The position numbers and the translations under genes are program-made. Below are positions 1 through 11,631 of a stretch of 64,000 bases of DNA, piece after piece. The stretch lies in assembly GCA_013420905.1 (NCBI GenBank), contig JAAXNY010000005.1, positions 3,162,001-3,226,000 on the forward strand. The letters are read 5' to 3'. The stretch is from Collybia mongolica. Its lineage: Eukaryota; Basidiomycota; Agaricomycetes; Agaricales; Clitocybaceae. How positions within the stretch are numbered: the stretch's first letter is position 1; every line of letters begins with the position of its first letter. Under the pieces are notes generated by a model, which was not told the origin of the DNA, did not search any database, and saw nothing but the letters and a program-made list of their open reading frames with translations.

Positions 1-91
1 ATGGCGGCAAGGGGTATAGTAGGAGTGCGTAGTATCGACAGATGCAAGGGGTTTACGCAAGAAATACAAAAAATATTGAAAATTACAACAT

Positions 92-3026
92 CTAGCGTCC
101 ATGCACATTTCCATTCCCGCTTCCTCCAGCAGCGTTTGATACATTTCCGTCATCTGGCAGGTATGATGAACGGCCGAAAAGGAAGGAGCTGGCGTAGTGC
201 TCCGCAACATTAAGTGTATTGCGAAGGCTTCTTTTAACACTTCTCCCGCGACCATCACCACTCAATGTGGACTGGATGGCTTCTTGGGAGCCTCGCGTTG
301 GTGTTTGATCTTGGCCAGGGGTGATTGCGTCATTAGGTTCCCTGTAAGGCCAGACAACAGGAGGGTTGTGCATCTGCATTTGATCGTTATGTTGATACGT
401 TATTGATGGGGGTGTCACGGAACTCTGATCATGGGCATGTCCTGTGGCCTGGCTATTAGGATTGGGGAGGGGTCGTGGGGATCTCCCATCGTTCTCAATA
501 AACGGCTGTCGCTGGTGCAAAGCACTTTCCTGACCGCGTCGGAGCTGCGTATGAGCGATCGGCGTAGGCGTGTCATCGGTGCCCCGACCATGTCCAATTT
601 CTGCAAAATTGAGATCAGGGGTCAGAGCGCCATTGCTACGAGATGACACACCCCGTGGAGCTCCCTCCTGATACGTGCGGAAGAAGCCCGCACCATTCGA
701 GTTGTTTGTCCCAGCGCTAAGATTTGATGCCTCGTCACTGGGAGGGGGTGAGGTAGAAGATTCAATGATAGGGAGCATGTCCGCCACAGAACGTTGCCCT
801 TGACCTTGACCCCTTGGTCTTCTAGACGGACCTGCAACCATGGAAGCCGCCAGTATCTGTGCATTCAGGCGATTGGTAGCACCTTGTATGTTGACCGAGG
901 GGGGTACATAAGTAGGCGGGCTGCGCTCAGGCGGGGGTAGAGCGGGTGGTATGGTGGCTCCACGAATGGGGCGGTCTCGTCGGAACACAAACTCGTGAGA
1001 TGGCGGGACATTGGTAGGCTGGGGGGTTGGGCGATCATCAACGCCGTAGCCGATGTATGGTGAATCAGGTGGGAGCCTCTGAGACATGTATTCATCATCA
1101 TCTTCGTCCTCATCGGCTTCTCCGGCGGTTTCGGGCTCAGGAGTGTCTTCCTCGACATATGCGTCTTCATCATCATCATCGTCTTCATACTCCGTGTCAT
1201 CGGTACCATTCATTTCAGTTATATGATCAAACAATTCTGTGAGGAAGGCGCGAAGTTGTGTTACCCCTTTTCCTGAGTACACGCAAAAGGCGAGTTGTTG
1301 AGAGGAGTTGAAATCCTGTGGAAGATGGGTTAAGGCAAAAAAAGAAGTGTGAGGAAAGGAGTATACCTTAGGTGGTTCACGGCAAAATTGTTGCAATTCT
1401 GGCTGTCGGAAGGATGGTATACCCGTAAGGCTCAAGTGTGTTAATTTATGGAGTTTCTGAAGAAGGAAGTGTATCGCCATTACGGAAATTTGATCACAGT
1501 ACGAAAGGTGAATGCGCTCTAATGTCGCGTGCCTGTCTGCGAGGGAGTAGATTGCCTCATCTGTAAGATTATTCACTCGAACGAGACCAACGCGTCGAAG
1601 CTTGGGCAGGGCCGAGAGTTCAAACACAGACATATCAGTCAGAAGAACGCAATCTTAGATATAAATTAGTCATAGATGTCGAGACATAAGTGCAAAAAGG
1701 CTCACTTGCGAAATCGACGTATCTCAACCGAGTACACGATCGAGCGAGAGTACGTATCGACCGATCTGTTATCTTACTAGCATGTCCCATATGCAGGTAA
1801 TGGAGATACCTTCCCAGCCGACATATGGTCTCTACGGACCTGTCTGTTAAGAGGCCACATTTTGAAAGAACAATATTGCGAATTTTGGGTGCATGGGAGA
1901 TGATTCCCTCGATGGCGTCATCGGTTATGAGGGAGCAAGCTGTCAGGTCGAGCATCCGAAGATGCTCCAGTGAGCGTGATAGGATGAGTGGAGGAAGATC
2001 TGTGGCACATTTGGTACTGGGAGGAAATGGATTGGGTATATCCGGTTGAGCAACCGCCTCGGGCCTCGGAGGAGTGGGGAAAGCAGCGTCGGTTAACTCC
2101 TGACAATGTGCGACTCGCATCTCGCGCATATGAGTAGAGTATGTCCATATGTCGCGAATGGCGAGGTCTGTGATAAGGGAGCAGTGATTAAGGTCGATTT
2201 CCAGTAAAAGGGGACACATTCGTGCCAGCGCGGAGACTGGCCCATCTGTAAGAGACTCTAAGCCGCTCAGTTTGACTCGTCGGAGAAGTGGACAGTTTTC
2301 CGCAAGTGCCATGACACCTTCATCGGAAACCTCACTGCAGCCGGCCAGGTTGATGCCCTGCAATCTCTTCGCGGATGAAGCAAGGCCGATGATCGCTTCG
2401 TTGGTCGTGCGCTCGACCCCTGTGAGATCCACGGCAACAAGTCCGGAAAAGCAGGGAAGCACGCGAGCAAGGGCTTCTCCTGTGATGTTTTCACAGTTGA
2501 CGAGTGTGAGCCTCTCAAGGCGATCACAACGAGAAAATGTGGAGAATATGTCGTCTTTGAGATGCGTCCCGAGTGTGAGGAAGTTTAAGCGACGAATGAA
2601 GCGGGAGTATGTGAATGTTTGCCGTGGGCTGGCAAGCAGTCTTGCCATTTTTTGCAAGGTCTCGTACCTAGGAAAAGCTGGCTTGTGCCATAATAGTTCC
2701 ACCGAGCACTCACACCATGTCCGGGATACACGCAAAGCGCTGAGGACATCGCGAGTGGCATGAAGGTGTTTTAGGATGTGGATAAGAACCTCGGGGGGCA
2801 GATTGGACATCGGAGAGCCCTTTGTATGTGGCTTGGTCGTTGAGTGCACTTTGGATGACCATTGGGCAGGTGCCACGGTCAGGGGATGATGATGAGGGCC
2901 AGCAAAGAATATGGTCTTGTGGACATCGTCGTCGTTGTCATCGTCGGAAAAGGAGGTCGTGGAGGAGATCGGGCGTTTATACATTGTCATGGTGGTTGGA
3001 GAACAACAGGGCGATGAACCCTTCAT
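92..3026 (-). CDS. GRR1: GRR1-like F-box / leucine-rich-repeat protein (SCF substrate receptor)
   Basis: Predicted adaptor of an SCF ubiquitin ligase: the F-box binds Skp1 and the LRR arc binds phosphorylated substrates (in yeast, G1 cyclins and nutrient-signalling proteins). Three exons (3026-1706, 1653-1367, 1315-92) give 943 residues. Introns are 1654-1705 (52 nt) and 1316-1366 (51 nt); the second keeps the frame open, so it is easily missed. The F-box starts at NLPPEVLIHILKHL (about residue 74). It is followed by about 12 cysteine-containing LRRs of the type LxxLxLxxCxxITDxAI. The first splice restores a perfect repeat (YVDFANCVLLTD). The last 400 residues are acidic and proline/serine-rich, probably disordered. 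Divergent from the next gene, 91 bp between start codons. The family assignment is strong; the substrate is unknown. Confidence 0.9.
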
Positions 3027-3117
3027 CTAGAAGCTCTTGGTCAGATGGCCCCCACGTGATTACCGCGCAGGGACCCCGGCCCTTTGCGCTTTCACTATTC
3101 CTTCTTGGATTGTTTCC

Positions 3118-3823
3118 ATGATATCCATCCATCCAGGCCCTAATGCACACTCTATAAACGTAAATCACACACAATCTCTACCAGATCCTGCCATACGACA
3201 TAAAGTCCATACGAGAGCCATCCCCCAAGCACACACCGCAATCCTATCATCCCTCCCGGAAGGCAAAGCTACCTTTGACAGCATCTTAGCTGCGTCCAAA
3301 CTACCGCCCCCAGGCCCAGATCACTATGCCGCCAGAAGAGCATTGTGGCTAACTCCGCAACGTTCAACGACTCTGCATTCTCCCGAACCGTCGACTTCTC
3401 GCAAAAGACTCGAGAAAGTCCTAAGTTCCCCCAATGCAGTCGAGAGTGAGGCCGCATGGAAGAACGGCATCGAGGACGTTTGGAAAGGGTTGTCTGGTGG
3501 TGGGAGACTCAAACGAAGGCTCCCTATGTCGCTCATCGTATGCCCCATTACCCGTTACTTTTACATGATACTCATATCTCATTCAGATCAAGGTCACACA
3601 TGCCGCGTGGATCCGTGATCAGACATGGCCAATGGGTGCCGTTGCACCAGAGCCAGACGATATCCTATTCGATGACGAAACATCTGCAACCATTGCACAG
3701 ACGCCCTCGTCACTACAAACCTCGATGACAGAGTACTCTTCAGGGGCTGTTACACCCTGGGTGATTGTCAGAGACAATGATAGGACATTGTACAATGGCG
3801 AAGGTGTTTCTGGGATGGTTTGA
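3118..3823 (+). CDS. Conserved-looking hypothetical protein, 218 aa
   Basis: Two exons (3118-3537 and 3587-3823) separated by a 49-nt intron with a GTATGC donor and TTCAG acceptor; the frame is continuous across the join. I do not recognise the family. The N-terminal half is proline/alanine-rich with the stretch PPPGPDHYAARRALWLTP. The middle has a basic helical region (WKNGIEDVWKGLSGGGRLKRR) and the end is acidic. No signal peptide or membrane segment is visible. The reading frame is open upstream to 3037 (an in-frame ATG lies there), but 3118 leaves more room for a promoter shared with the divergent GRR1-like gene. Codon pattern and the clean splice argue for a real gene. Confidence 0.6.
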
Positions 3824-4111
3824 TGTCCTTAATTAATTGAAGATGGTTAATATTTAATGCTTTGTATGTTGCACTAATAGTTGCATGATATTTCAGATAC
3901 CCATTGTATGTAATCAACCTGTTTTTATTTTTGTGGCATTGTCAACGCGTCAAGAAGAGGACGCACGATACACGATGTCGGGAAGAGATATGCACGAACT
4001 ATCGTAGGGATTTTTGCAGGGCGCAAGGCCACCATCCGTGGCGATCATCACATCGCATCATGCAATAGACTAGCATTGGTGAGCTTGATAACCTGTGTGC
4101 AGCGACTCTCA

Positions 4112-4549
4112 CTATGCTCGTGATGGTGGAGATACCTGGGAGGTACGTGTTCTATTGGTCCTAAAAAAAAGCTCTTGAAGGACTTACCAGTATTACACCG
4201 TCACCTCGAACAAAAAGCATGTCCATTTTCCGTTTTGCTACCTATTTGGCAAGTCAGTAATCAAGGGTGTGTTTTAGTGAAGCCCAATACACACGTTTAC
4301 AGTTCCTTCTGGTGCACCTTCTACGTCTACGATCATGATAGTCTCTTCTACATCACTCAGAATTAAATTCATATGTCCATCGTATGCCTAATCGAAGGTA
4401 AATTAAGAATGAAAGGAAGGTGCGATGGGGCTCACATGCAAAATACCCGTTACTTCTCTATCGCCTCTGAGTTTTACAAAGACACGTTCACTCAAAGATA
4501 GCCGGATCAGGTCGAAAGGCTCCTGGATGCCTGTTGCTGAAGGATCCAT
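4112..4549 (-). CDS. LSM3: U6 snRNA-associated Sm-like protein LSm3
   Basis: Subunit of the heteroheptameric Lsm1-7 (cytoplasmic mRNA decay) and Lsm2-8 (nuclear U6 snRNP) rings. Four exons (4549-4436, 4387-4301, 4241-4188, 4135-4112) give 92 residues, the normal length for LSm3. Sm1 motif: EPFDLIRLSLSERVFVKLRG, then the loop GDREVTGILHAYDGHMN. Sm2 motif: MLFVRGDGVILVSPP near the C-terminus, which carries the canonical RGDG of the RNA-binding loop. The last exon encodes only eight codons including the stop. The start ATG at 4549 gives MDPSATGIQ before the Sm fold. It is head-to-head with the U1-C gene (139 bp between the ATGs), so a bidirectional promoter is likely. Confidence 0.93.
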
Positions 4550-4688
4550 AGAGGTTTCGCTGAGTAGATGCAGGACTGGTTGGGCGGTTGAATCTGTCAC
4601 ATGTTGATTTAAACCCCGACACAGACATCTTGTCGACTGTTGTTTTCGACGCTGAACAAAGGTTTGAGCTCGGCCTTTCTCGCACACC

Positions 4689-5608
4689 ATGCCCGTGTGT
4701 ATTGTTGCTCTAACTTTATAGTGCATCATCTCTGATGCTCTCGTATTCCACAGAAACATTATTGCGACTACTGTGACGTCTTCTTAACACACGACTCGAC
4801 ATCAGGTAAGCTTCCATAAACATCTCGCCAAATCTGTCTACTTACTTCAGGTTCACAGTACGAAAAGCCCATAATAGTGGCAGGAATCATCTTTCCAATG
4901 TAAGGGACTATTATGCTTGTACGTTCGGCCATTTTCTCTAGCTTATGGGATAATTGACATGGGTTCGACAGCTCTGGGACACGACAAAGCGCAAAACATC
5001 ATTGACCAGATCACTTCTGCGTACGAAACTAGCGGAGGGCCTCCTCCAGGAGGATTTGGATTTGGTCCTCAGCATCTCGGTGGTCCTCCTCCAGGCTACG
5101 GAGGGCCGCCCATGGGATTCGGAGGCCCGATGCCACCACCTGGGTTCGGTGGACGTGAGTGTCATTTTTTCTCTTCCCTTGTCTCTCGTACTGAGTATAA
5201 GGTAGCGCGACCTCCATTTCCCCCTGGCCCAGGATTCCCCCCAATGATACCTCCAGGTGGACCGCCATTCCCCCCTGGTGGAATGCCGCCTCCTGGAATG
5301 GGTCCGCCCGGCGGATTTCCCGGTGGTACGTTTTCCCAATATGTACTACTTCTTTTTTTCTGATTTGGAGTTCAACAGGTCCACCCCCATTTCCCCCAAC
5401 AAATGGCGGCCCCCCTCCCCCCGGAGTAGCTATTCCTCCTTTCCCACCTAACGGCACTGGACCTCCCGGCGCTTTCCCGCCTGCAGGCTTTGGTGGGCCT
5501 CCTCCTCCATCTCAAGGGTCTCCACCGGGCCCTGGTGCCACGCCGCCGTTGCTAGGCAGTGGGCCTAGCATTCACCCCGACAGATTAAGGATGATGGGCG
5601 GAAGGTGA
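4689..5608 (+). CDS. YHC1: U1 small nuclear ribonucleoprotein C (U1-C)
   Basis: U1-C stabilises the base pairing between U1 snRNA and the 5' splice site. Six exons: 4689-4694, 4754-4805, 4859-4918, 4972-5154, 5206-5325, 5379-5608; total 651 nt, 216 residues. The first coding exon is only ATGCCC. After the splice the protein begins MPKHYCDYCDVFLTHDS, the Matrin-type C2H2 zinc finger, followed by RKAHNSGRNHLSNVRDYYA. The C-terminal two thirds are Pro/Gly/Phe-rich (PPGFGGP-type repeats), ending HPDRLRMMGGR as in other fungal U1-C proteins. Intron 1 (4695-4753) has a GTGTGT donor. The large poly-Pro region without introns removed reads in all three frames, so a naive ORF call here is misleading. 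Confidence 0.93.
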
Positions 5609-6231
5609 TGATTTCCTGTAGGGTTTTGTGTGTAGGTGAATACTGTTATGTCTTGTATCCCTTCAGAGTTGTTCCGTGGGCATGCCATTTGATGCTCGAG
5701 TGAGTAATGTTAGTCTATTGGGTCCGTATGTCGGTCCACGGTGGTAGTATTATGCTCCCATCATCTTGCTGTGATTTGCACACCGGCCCGATGTTGACTT
5801 TCTACGACTCTCATGCCATTGAATATTTCATTGGTTTTGAACCACGTTCGTGCTCAAGTTAAAAATACCATGAAGGGGACTGTAAATAGATATATCTAAA
5901 ATACAACATCGATTTGAGTTGTGAGGTGTGAAGCATCGACTATTATACACGGCAAATGTGATGGGATAGCGGCTCTGCGTAAGCCATGGGGGTAATCTCC
6001 AAGCTCTCGGTCTCACTCAGACTTTACCTCAGTCGGGGGGGGGGGGGCATGTACTAGAAATATCTATGGTCCAGCAAAAACGAACGTGCCTCAGGACAAA
6101 AGATTTCCTTTTCTGGATTAGATTACGTGCCTAGTTTAGCCTTTTGGATCACCAACTCGTCGGAAAGAAAACTCCCTCTGTGCATCAAGTTCAAATATAT
6201 AGGCGATACTTTTATCTTCCCTCAAGATATC
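5609..6231. other. Intergenic region between U1-C and VTC1
   Basis: About 620 bp holding the 3' UTR of U1-C and the promoter/5' UTR of VTC1. It contains the G13 run and several short open frames without coding character. No RNA gene or mobile element was recognised. Confidence 0.7.
6035..6047. repeat. Homopolymer run of 13 G
   Basis: An uninterrupted run of thirteen G residues between the U1-C and VTC1 genes. It is a slippage-prone tract and a likely site of length error in the assembly or of polymorphism between strains. Confidence 0.95.
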
Positions 6232-6823
6232 ATGTCAACCCAGCCACTCCTCCAGCGAACTGCAAACAAACGCATTGCTCTCCCTATCCGCGTTGAACCC
6301 AAGGTCTCATTTGCTAATGAACGCACGTTCCTCTCATGGTTGCACTTTACGGTCGTACTAGGAGGTCTAGCTGTCGGGTTGTTGAATTTTGGTGATAAAG
6401 TGCGTATCCCCGTACCAGCTGTCCCTCTAATCACTGATTCTTAAATCATATCGCAGGTTGGAAAGATCAGTGCCGCAATGTTTTCCGTTGTTGGTGAGTG
6501 GGTCCATCTCAGGTATGGCCCATAACCAACCCGTCGTGGCCCTAGCCATGGCTATTATGATTTATGCACTGTATACTTACCATTGGAGAGCCGCGTCTAT
6601 CCGACGAGGAGGCAGAGGTCCATATGACGACAGACTTGGCCCAGTATGTATTTAAAAATCCACTCCGACGACTGGCTCTCATACTTTTCGCATAGACTGT
6701 GTTATGTATCGCGCTTTTAGGTATCCCACCCACCATACCTCAGTATCAAATCCCTTCCTGACAACGCGACTTTTCCTAGTGGCCATCATTGTCAATTTTA
6801 TCCTCAGATTTACGGAAACATGA
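6232..6823 (+). CDS. VTC1: Vacuolar transporter chaperone subunit VTC1
   Basis: Small membrane subunit of the VTC complex, which polymerises ATP gamma-phosphate into polyphosphate and moves it into the vacuole. Five exons (6232-6399, 6457-6493, 6546-6643, 6696-6720, 6780-6823) give exactly 124 codons, 123 residues. Hallmarks: [20 protein letters not shown] at the N-terminus, first membrane helix [19 protein letters not shown], second helix [17 protein letters not shown], the loop [15 protein letters not shown], and third helix [19 protein letters not shown]. Basic residues in the helices (R, K) are those proposed to line the polyP channel. No SPX or catalytic domain, as expected for VTC1; VTC2/4 must be elsewhere. 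It lies convergent to SWC4. Confidence 0.94.
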
Positions 6824-7046
6824 AGAACATGAGGATATTTATCTTGCACGGACACCTCTAACCATCTCAAGCCCTATATAGTAGGACGCTGTAATAATAC
6901 AGACGACAGTGACATGCCTGCAATCATACAATGTATATGCCACATGGCTAAACAAGAGAATTATTTTACGTACATTACTATTTATATTACATGTGAATAC
7001 AAACTTATTAAAAGCAAATCAGGACTCCCGATAGTGCTGCTTCTAC

Positions 7047-8932
7047 TCAGTTTCTCTTCTGCCGTTTCGTACCGGCCCTGGTAGAGACGGTTCCAGACGT
7101 GTCCACGGAGGAAATTGACATGGATCTCCGGGCCTGCAAGCAGGTCAGGTGACGAAGCATTGGGATGAGACGCAAACGTACATGTTTTCTACTTCTTGCA
7201 CTCCGCGTGCTGACAACACTTTGAGCCCGCCCATCCTCGCCCACGGCTTGTGTTCCATCAGCCCCTTCATCAACGTCCATTTGGTCCGCATTTCCTGCAT
7301 CACCTTCTCCTTCTGCACCTTCGCTTTCCCTCATTCCAAGTCGAGTCTTAAGCAACCGGATTTCATAGTCCGCCTTATCCACAAGCCGTTTTGTTTCCAC
7401 CAAGGCGGACGTGGCATCTATCAATGCTTCCAGTCGTAAAGAATTGTCCCGTGTTGGCATCACAAGGCGACTGTGGGATATCCCAAGCTCTGCAAGAGCG
7501 GCTGTAACCTTAGGGGCAATAGCAGCTTTTGGCACAGGAAGCTTGAATGAGCGTAGATAAGCTGGCTGATGGGCAGCTTTGGTAGCGGGAACGGTGGTGG
7601 GCGGATCGGTGCGGATGATACAATTGGCGATATCTATAGATAAAGTAAGCCTATGTAAAGATGAAAAGGTGAAACTAGAATGGATACCATATGCAGCACT
7701 TTTCGCCGTTTGTGGGCGTTTGACCACTGGTACAGGGGGCGGTGGTGCAGGGGTAGATGGACTATCTATATCCATTGCGGAAGAACCTTTCTTCTTCTTC
7801 TTCACATCGATAGATAGGTTCAAAATCCCTTCATCCTCAATGATGTCGGGCAGCCCGGAATCTATACCGGCTATAGTTCTGAGTAGTTCCTCTCTATCCT
7901 TCTTGAACTGCCGCTCGTTTTGTTCAAGGCGTTTAATCTCGATGTAGAGTGCTTCTTCCTCCACGATTTGTTCGGGTGTCCGATTTTCTAGACTCACGAG
8001 GTATTTCTTGCGCGTCAACTCCCGCTCTACCAAAGAGAATCGTTTCCCAGAGATTAAGGGGAGGCGAAGAAGCAGATACGCTACCTTTATCAAATTGGAA
8101 ACTCGAAATCAACTGAGCCCTGCTCGCATCGTCACCAGGCCAGGATCGATTCCGCACAAGCTTCCGACATACACTATAATATCTGTCTTTCAGATCCTGA
8201 TATTCGGTATCAGTGATATATTGCATTTAGCCACAAGTATGCTTACCTCGAGTTCCCGAGGCTCAGTGAACCCAGGCCTTGGGTATGTATACCGGTCGTG
8301 GATAATGTACCATCTTGCATCATACTCTTGGACTACATTGAATAGATAATCCGTCTCTTCTTTCGTCCAGTCCTTGTCTGTGGTTTGTTAGGCTTCTTTT
8401 TGTATGCCCTTTTGCATTGACGCACCTTCCAAGAAACGCGTATAATCGTCTTGAGAGTATGTGTATACTGTCAACTGCACGTTGTATTTCGCGAATGGGT
8501 ACTCTAACAGGTACAGTGAGGTGCTTGCCACGCCAACGTCTGCGAAGGCATACCGGTATCCAGTGCTGTCGATGCTTTCACCCAATGCTTGAGTTCAAGT
8601 GAATCCTTGCGTCCATTATTTTTGAACGGGCGATATTCCCTACATTTTAACCCAATCTGTTAAGCAGGAGGTACTATGAAACAGTGTAAGTGAGCCCACC
8701 ACTTAACCTTTCCTCCGACTCCGAAATTGGGTTTCTGTTTAAGCCGCGGCTTCGCAAGCTGAGCAGCAAGGGATGGGGCCGATGGTCCTATGAGAGAGTA
8801 GAGTTCTCTCGAGATTCCCTCTGGTTTTCGCGTCGATTGTGCTGTTGTTTTCTTCGGTTGGGAAGGCCCGGGTGTCGCCACTGGCTCCGGAATTGAGAGT
8901 ATGCTGCGAACATCTGCAGCTGAGGCGGCCAT
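7047..8932 (-). CDS. SWC4: SWR1/NuA4 complex subunit SWC4 (DMAP1 homologue)
   Basis: Shared subunit of the H2A.Z-depositing SWR1 complex and the NuA4 histone acetyltransferase. Eight or so exons. N-terminus MAASAADVRSILSIPEP and the motif KPEGISRELYSLIG are typical of DMAP1. The exons then give REYRPFKNNGRKDSLELKHW, EYPFAKYNVQLTVYTYSQDD and the SANT-like segment DWTKEETDYLFNVVQEYDAR ending in RDRYTYPRP-like residues (here HDRYTYPRPG). The C-terminal half has the coiled coil of the DMAP1 family (RELTRKKYLVSLENRTPEQI) and a conserved region LGISHSRLVMPTRDN. An in-frame intron lies near 7625-7690 and another near 7136-7183. Divergent from the AAA ATPase gene (218 bp). Confidence 0.9.
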
Positions 8933-9150
8933 GATGGTAAGAAATGAGATTCAATGATCACGTGGAGCTAGGTTGTGGAACTCGGCCCGATATCTACCAG
9001 ACCAAAGCCTGCGACCGCAATAACTGCGCAATTCACAAGCTTAGACGCCGTCAAGTGTTCTCGTACCTATTCCTACAATCCCAAGCGTTAAAGTGTGTGT
9101 CGAAACGCTCTCAACACCCACAAAGACAATTAGAACCTGAGTATCCAACC

Positions 9151-11420
9151 ATGGCAGAAGAGGCATTCGTGAACGTGTGGTTCGAGCAGGAGGATCAAGG
9201 TGCAACAACTGGACCGAGCGATAATTTCTACGGAAAATGGACCAAACAAGGTATATCTATCCGCTCTCATACCCACCTTTGTGCTGAGATCGTTAGCTTC
9301 TGCCAAACATAGTACCCCTGCGCTCTTCGGGTGCGCTCTAATCTTCCATTCATCCTGTTGTCAGACTCTTACCTTGACCCATTAAGCGCTGATGCGCTTC
9401 GTCGCCTATACCCAAAGCATTCCATTGTTTCGACCTCAGACTACTCATTGGATATTTTGAGCTTTCCTGGAGCCCGTGCGACACCTCTCGAAACTACACC
9501 TCTCATCACATCTCTACTGTTTATTCCCCTGGCTCGCAACCTAGGTTCGTTACCTGGAGTCTTAGTTGACCAGGTTCAATTCGGAGCCTTCAATTTGATC
9601 TGGGATGTGAGTGATTTAATCTCATTGTGTTGCTGGTCATAATATTAAACTACAATAGAAATATGAGTTCTTGCTTTTCACAGTCCAGGTAGGATGATTT
9701 TAAATACTTGCAGGGTCATCCATTCGTGTTACTTATTTCTAAACAGTACCCCTCTGGATTTGGGACCGTAACACAATACTATATATTGAACGAGGGTATG
9801 GCCTTTTACTCCAAAATTGTATAAATGTAGATTGATTGTATGTTTTTAGGTCCCGAGGACCCTGCTCGTACCCTCCTCATGGGTGTTGGCTCCTGGTCCA
9901 ACCAACTTCACGATGAGATATGGGTCTACAATCAAAGCTTTTGGCGGAAGGACCATGCCCTCTGGGTAGAGGTTCAGAAGGCTAACTGGAAAGATGTCAT
10001 TCTCAAGGAAGAGTTTAAGAAAGCCCTCCAGAAAGATGTTTATGGATTTTTTGCTTCTGAGTCGGTTTACAAAGAGCTTGCGATCCCCTGGAAGGTAGGT
10101 TTTTCTTCCATCACTCTCAAACTCCGTCTAAAGCACCATTAGCGGGGTTTGATCATGTATGGGCCCCCAGGTCGGTTCCGCCTGATGTCTTCGTAGGTAC
10201 GGTTTTAACACCCTCCCCAGGAAACGGAAAGACTATCAGTCTCAAAGCAATCATGAAGTTCTGTGGCGCGGAAGGCTTCGCGCCACTATATGTAAAGTCT
10301 TTCAAGCGTAAGTAGGTTTCTCCGCGCGCACCACATCGTGATACTCAGAAATATCCAGACTATGCGGGGGAAGAAGTTGCAATGGCTGATGTTTTTAACA
10401 AGGCTCGCCAGTTGGCTCCTTGCATCATCATTCTCGAAGATCTGGACAGTCTTATCAACGATGGCAATAGATCATTCTTCCTCAACCAACTTGACGGCTT
10501 GGACGGGAATGATGGTTTGCTTATCATTGGAACAACCAACCACTTCGACCGACTTGACCCCGGTCTCAGCACTCGTCCGAGCCGGTTCGACAGGAAATAG
10601 TTGAGTCCGCCCAAAATTCTTATACTTACCCTAAAGGAACTTTGCAGTAAATTCGACGACCCAGACAGAGAAGAACGCGTACTATATGCCAAGTACTGGC
10701 AAAATAAACTCAAGAACAACAAGGATATTTCTTACCCTGACCAGCTGGTAGACGAGGTCGCTAATGCCACCGACCATTTCAGTTTCGCGTATCTGAAAGA
10801 AGCTTTGTGCGTGCATTATGTCGTCTGTTACACTTAAACCACTTAAATTTTTCTCCAGCGTCTCATCACTCGTAACATTGGCAGGATATGAAGGAAGTGA
10901 TAAACCAACTTTTGCAACAATGCTGAAAGGGCAGATCGAGATACTCAGAAAACAACTCGATAAGTCAAGCGGAAAGTACGAGTTTAAATGGCATCATGAT
11001 ACCGATGCAACCATGGTCCCAAGGAGGCCTGCACGACCCAACAACGAACGCGACATTCATACTCTTCTAGACGCATTGTCTGACTCTATCCGCCCGAACA
11101 GGATCTTCGATACCAGGGGTTATTCACAAGCGGCCGATGGTCGAAGCGATCGCAATGTGCGCATCCTTCTTGATGAGATTTCGGATTCTTTGGGGAGGAA
11201 CGAGATAGGCTCTAAGCCGTCGTTATATGAGTCTCTTGCCCCCGATGCGCGGACCTTCAGAAGGGACCTCCGTGTCCCTGGGGGCCTCAACATTCTCCAG
11301 CGTCCACACCAGTCAGACGACCGCACGCCACACACCAGCAGCCTTGAGGGCTTCTATGAACAAGAGTCGACCTTGTCGTCCCCAATTTACGCGCAGAATG
11401 TCTATCCCAATTTGGCGTAG
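9151..11420 (+). CDS. AAA-type ATPase, basidiomycete family of unknown role
   Basis: ATP-driven remodelling protein. About twelve exons. The N-terminal 250 residues (MAEEAFVNVWFEQEDQ...) match no domain I know. The AAA module follows: RGLIMYGPPGNGKT (Walker A, with an intron between GPPG and NGKT), IIILEDLD (Walker B), LLIIGTTNHFDRLDP (sensor 1) and STRPSRFDRKYKFDDP (arginine-finger/second region of homology). The C-terminal 150 residues are low-complexity and acidic with two near-repeats (RDIHTLLDALSDSIRPNRI and RNVRILLDEISDSLGRNEI). To keep the frame, exon 2 must be 9313-9330 (18 nt) followed by a 34-nt intron 9331-9364, much shorter than other introns here. No BCS1 N-domain, MIT domain or signal peptide is seen, so I do not name a pathway. 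Confidence 0.8.
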
Positions 11421-11631
11421 AGAGAATCTCAGCACGATGTACCAGTAAGTAATTGTACTTAGTTTTCGTCGACGTGACCGCGTTATATGGTTGTATTTGT
11501 ACTTATCTTATCTTTGCCCCGATTTGGCATGAGTGATCAATATCAATGACTCCGGTTTTATAACTTTAAGAGTCAAAGCTTGCCTTCCAGAACTACTCTC
11601 AACTCATTAATTTTTTATATCGACCGCAACG

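Noticed and set aside
4403..4759. 118-codon minus-strand frame that would extend LSM3 upstream through the U1-C exon
   Set aside because: LSm3 homologues start about five to twenty residues before EPFDLIRL, and the extension is antisense to the U1-C zinc-finger exon.
9301..9642. Frameshift or pseudogene reading of the AAA ATPase N-terminus
   Set aside because: A 34-nt intron with proper GT, branch-like CTAAT and CAG restores the frame, and all downstream motifs are intact, so a broken gene is less likely.
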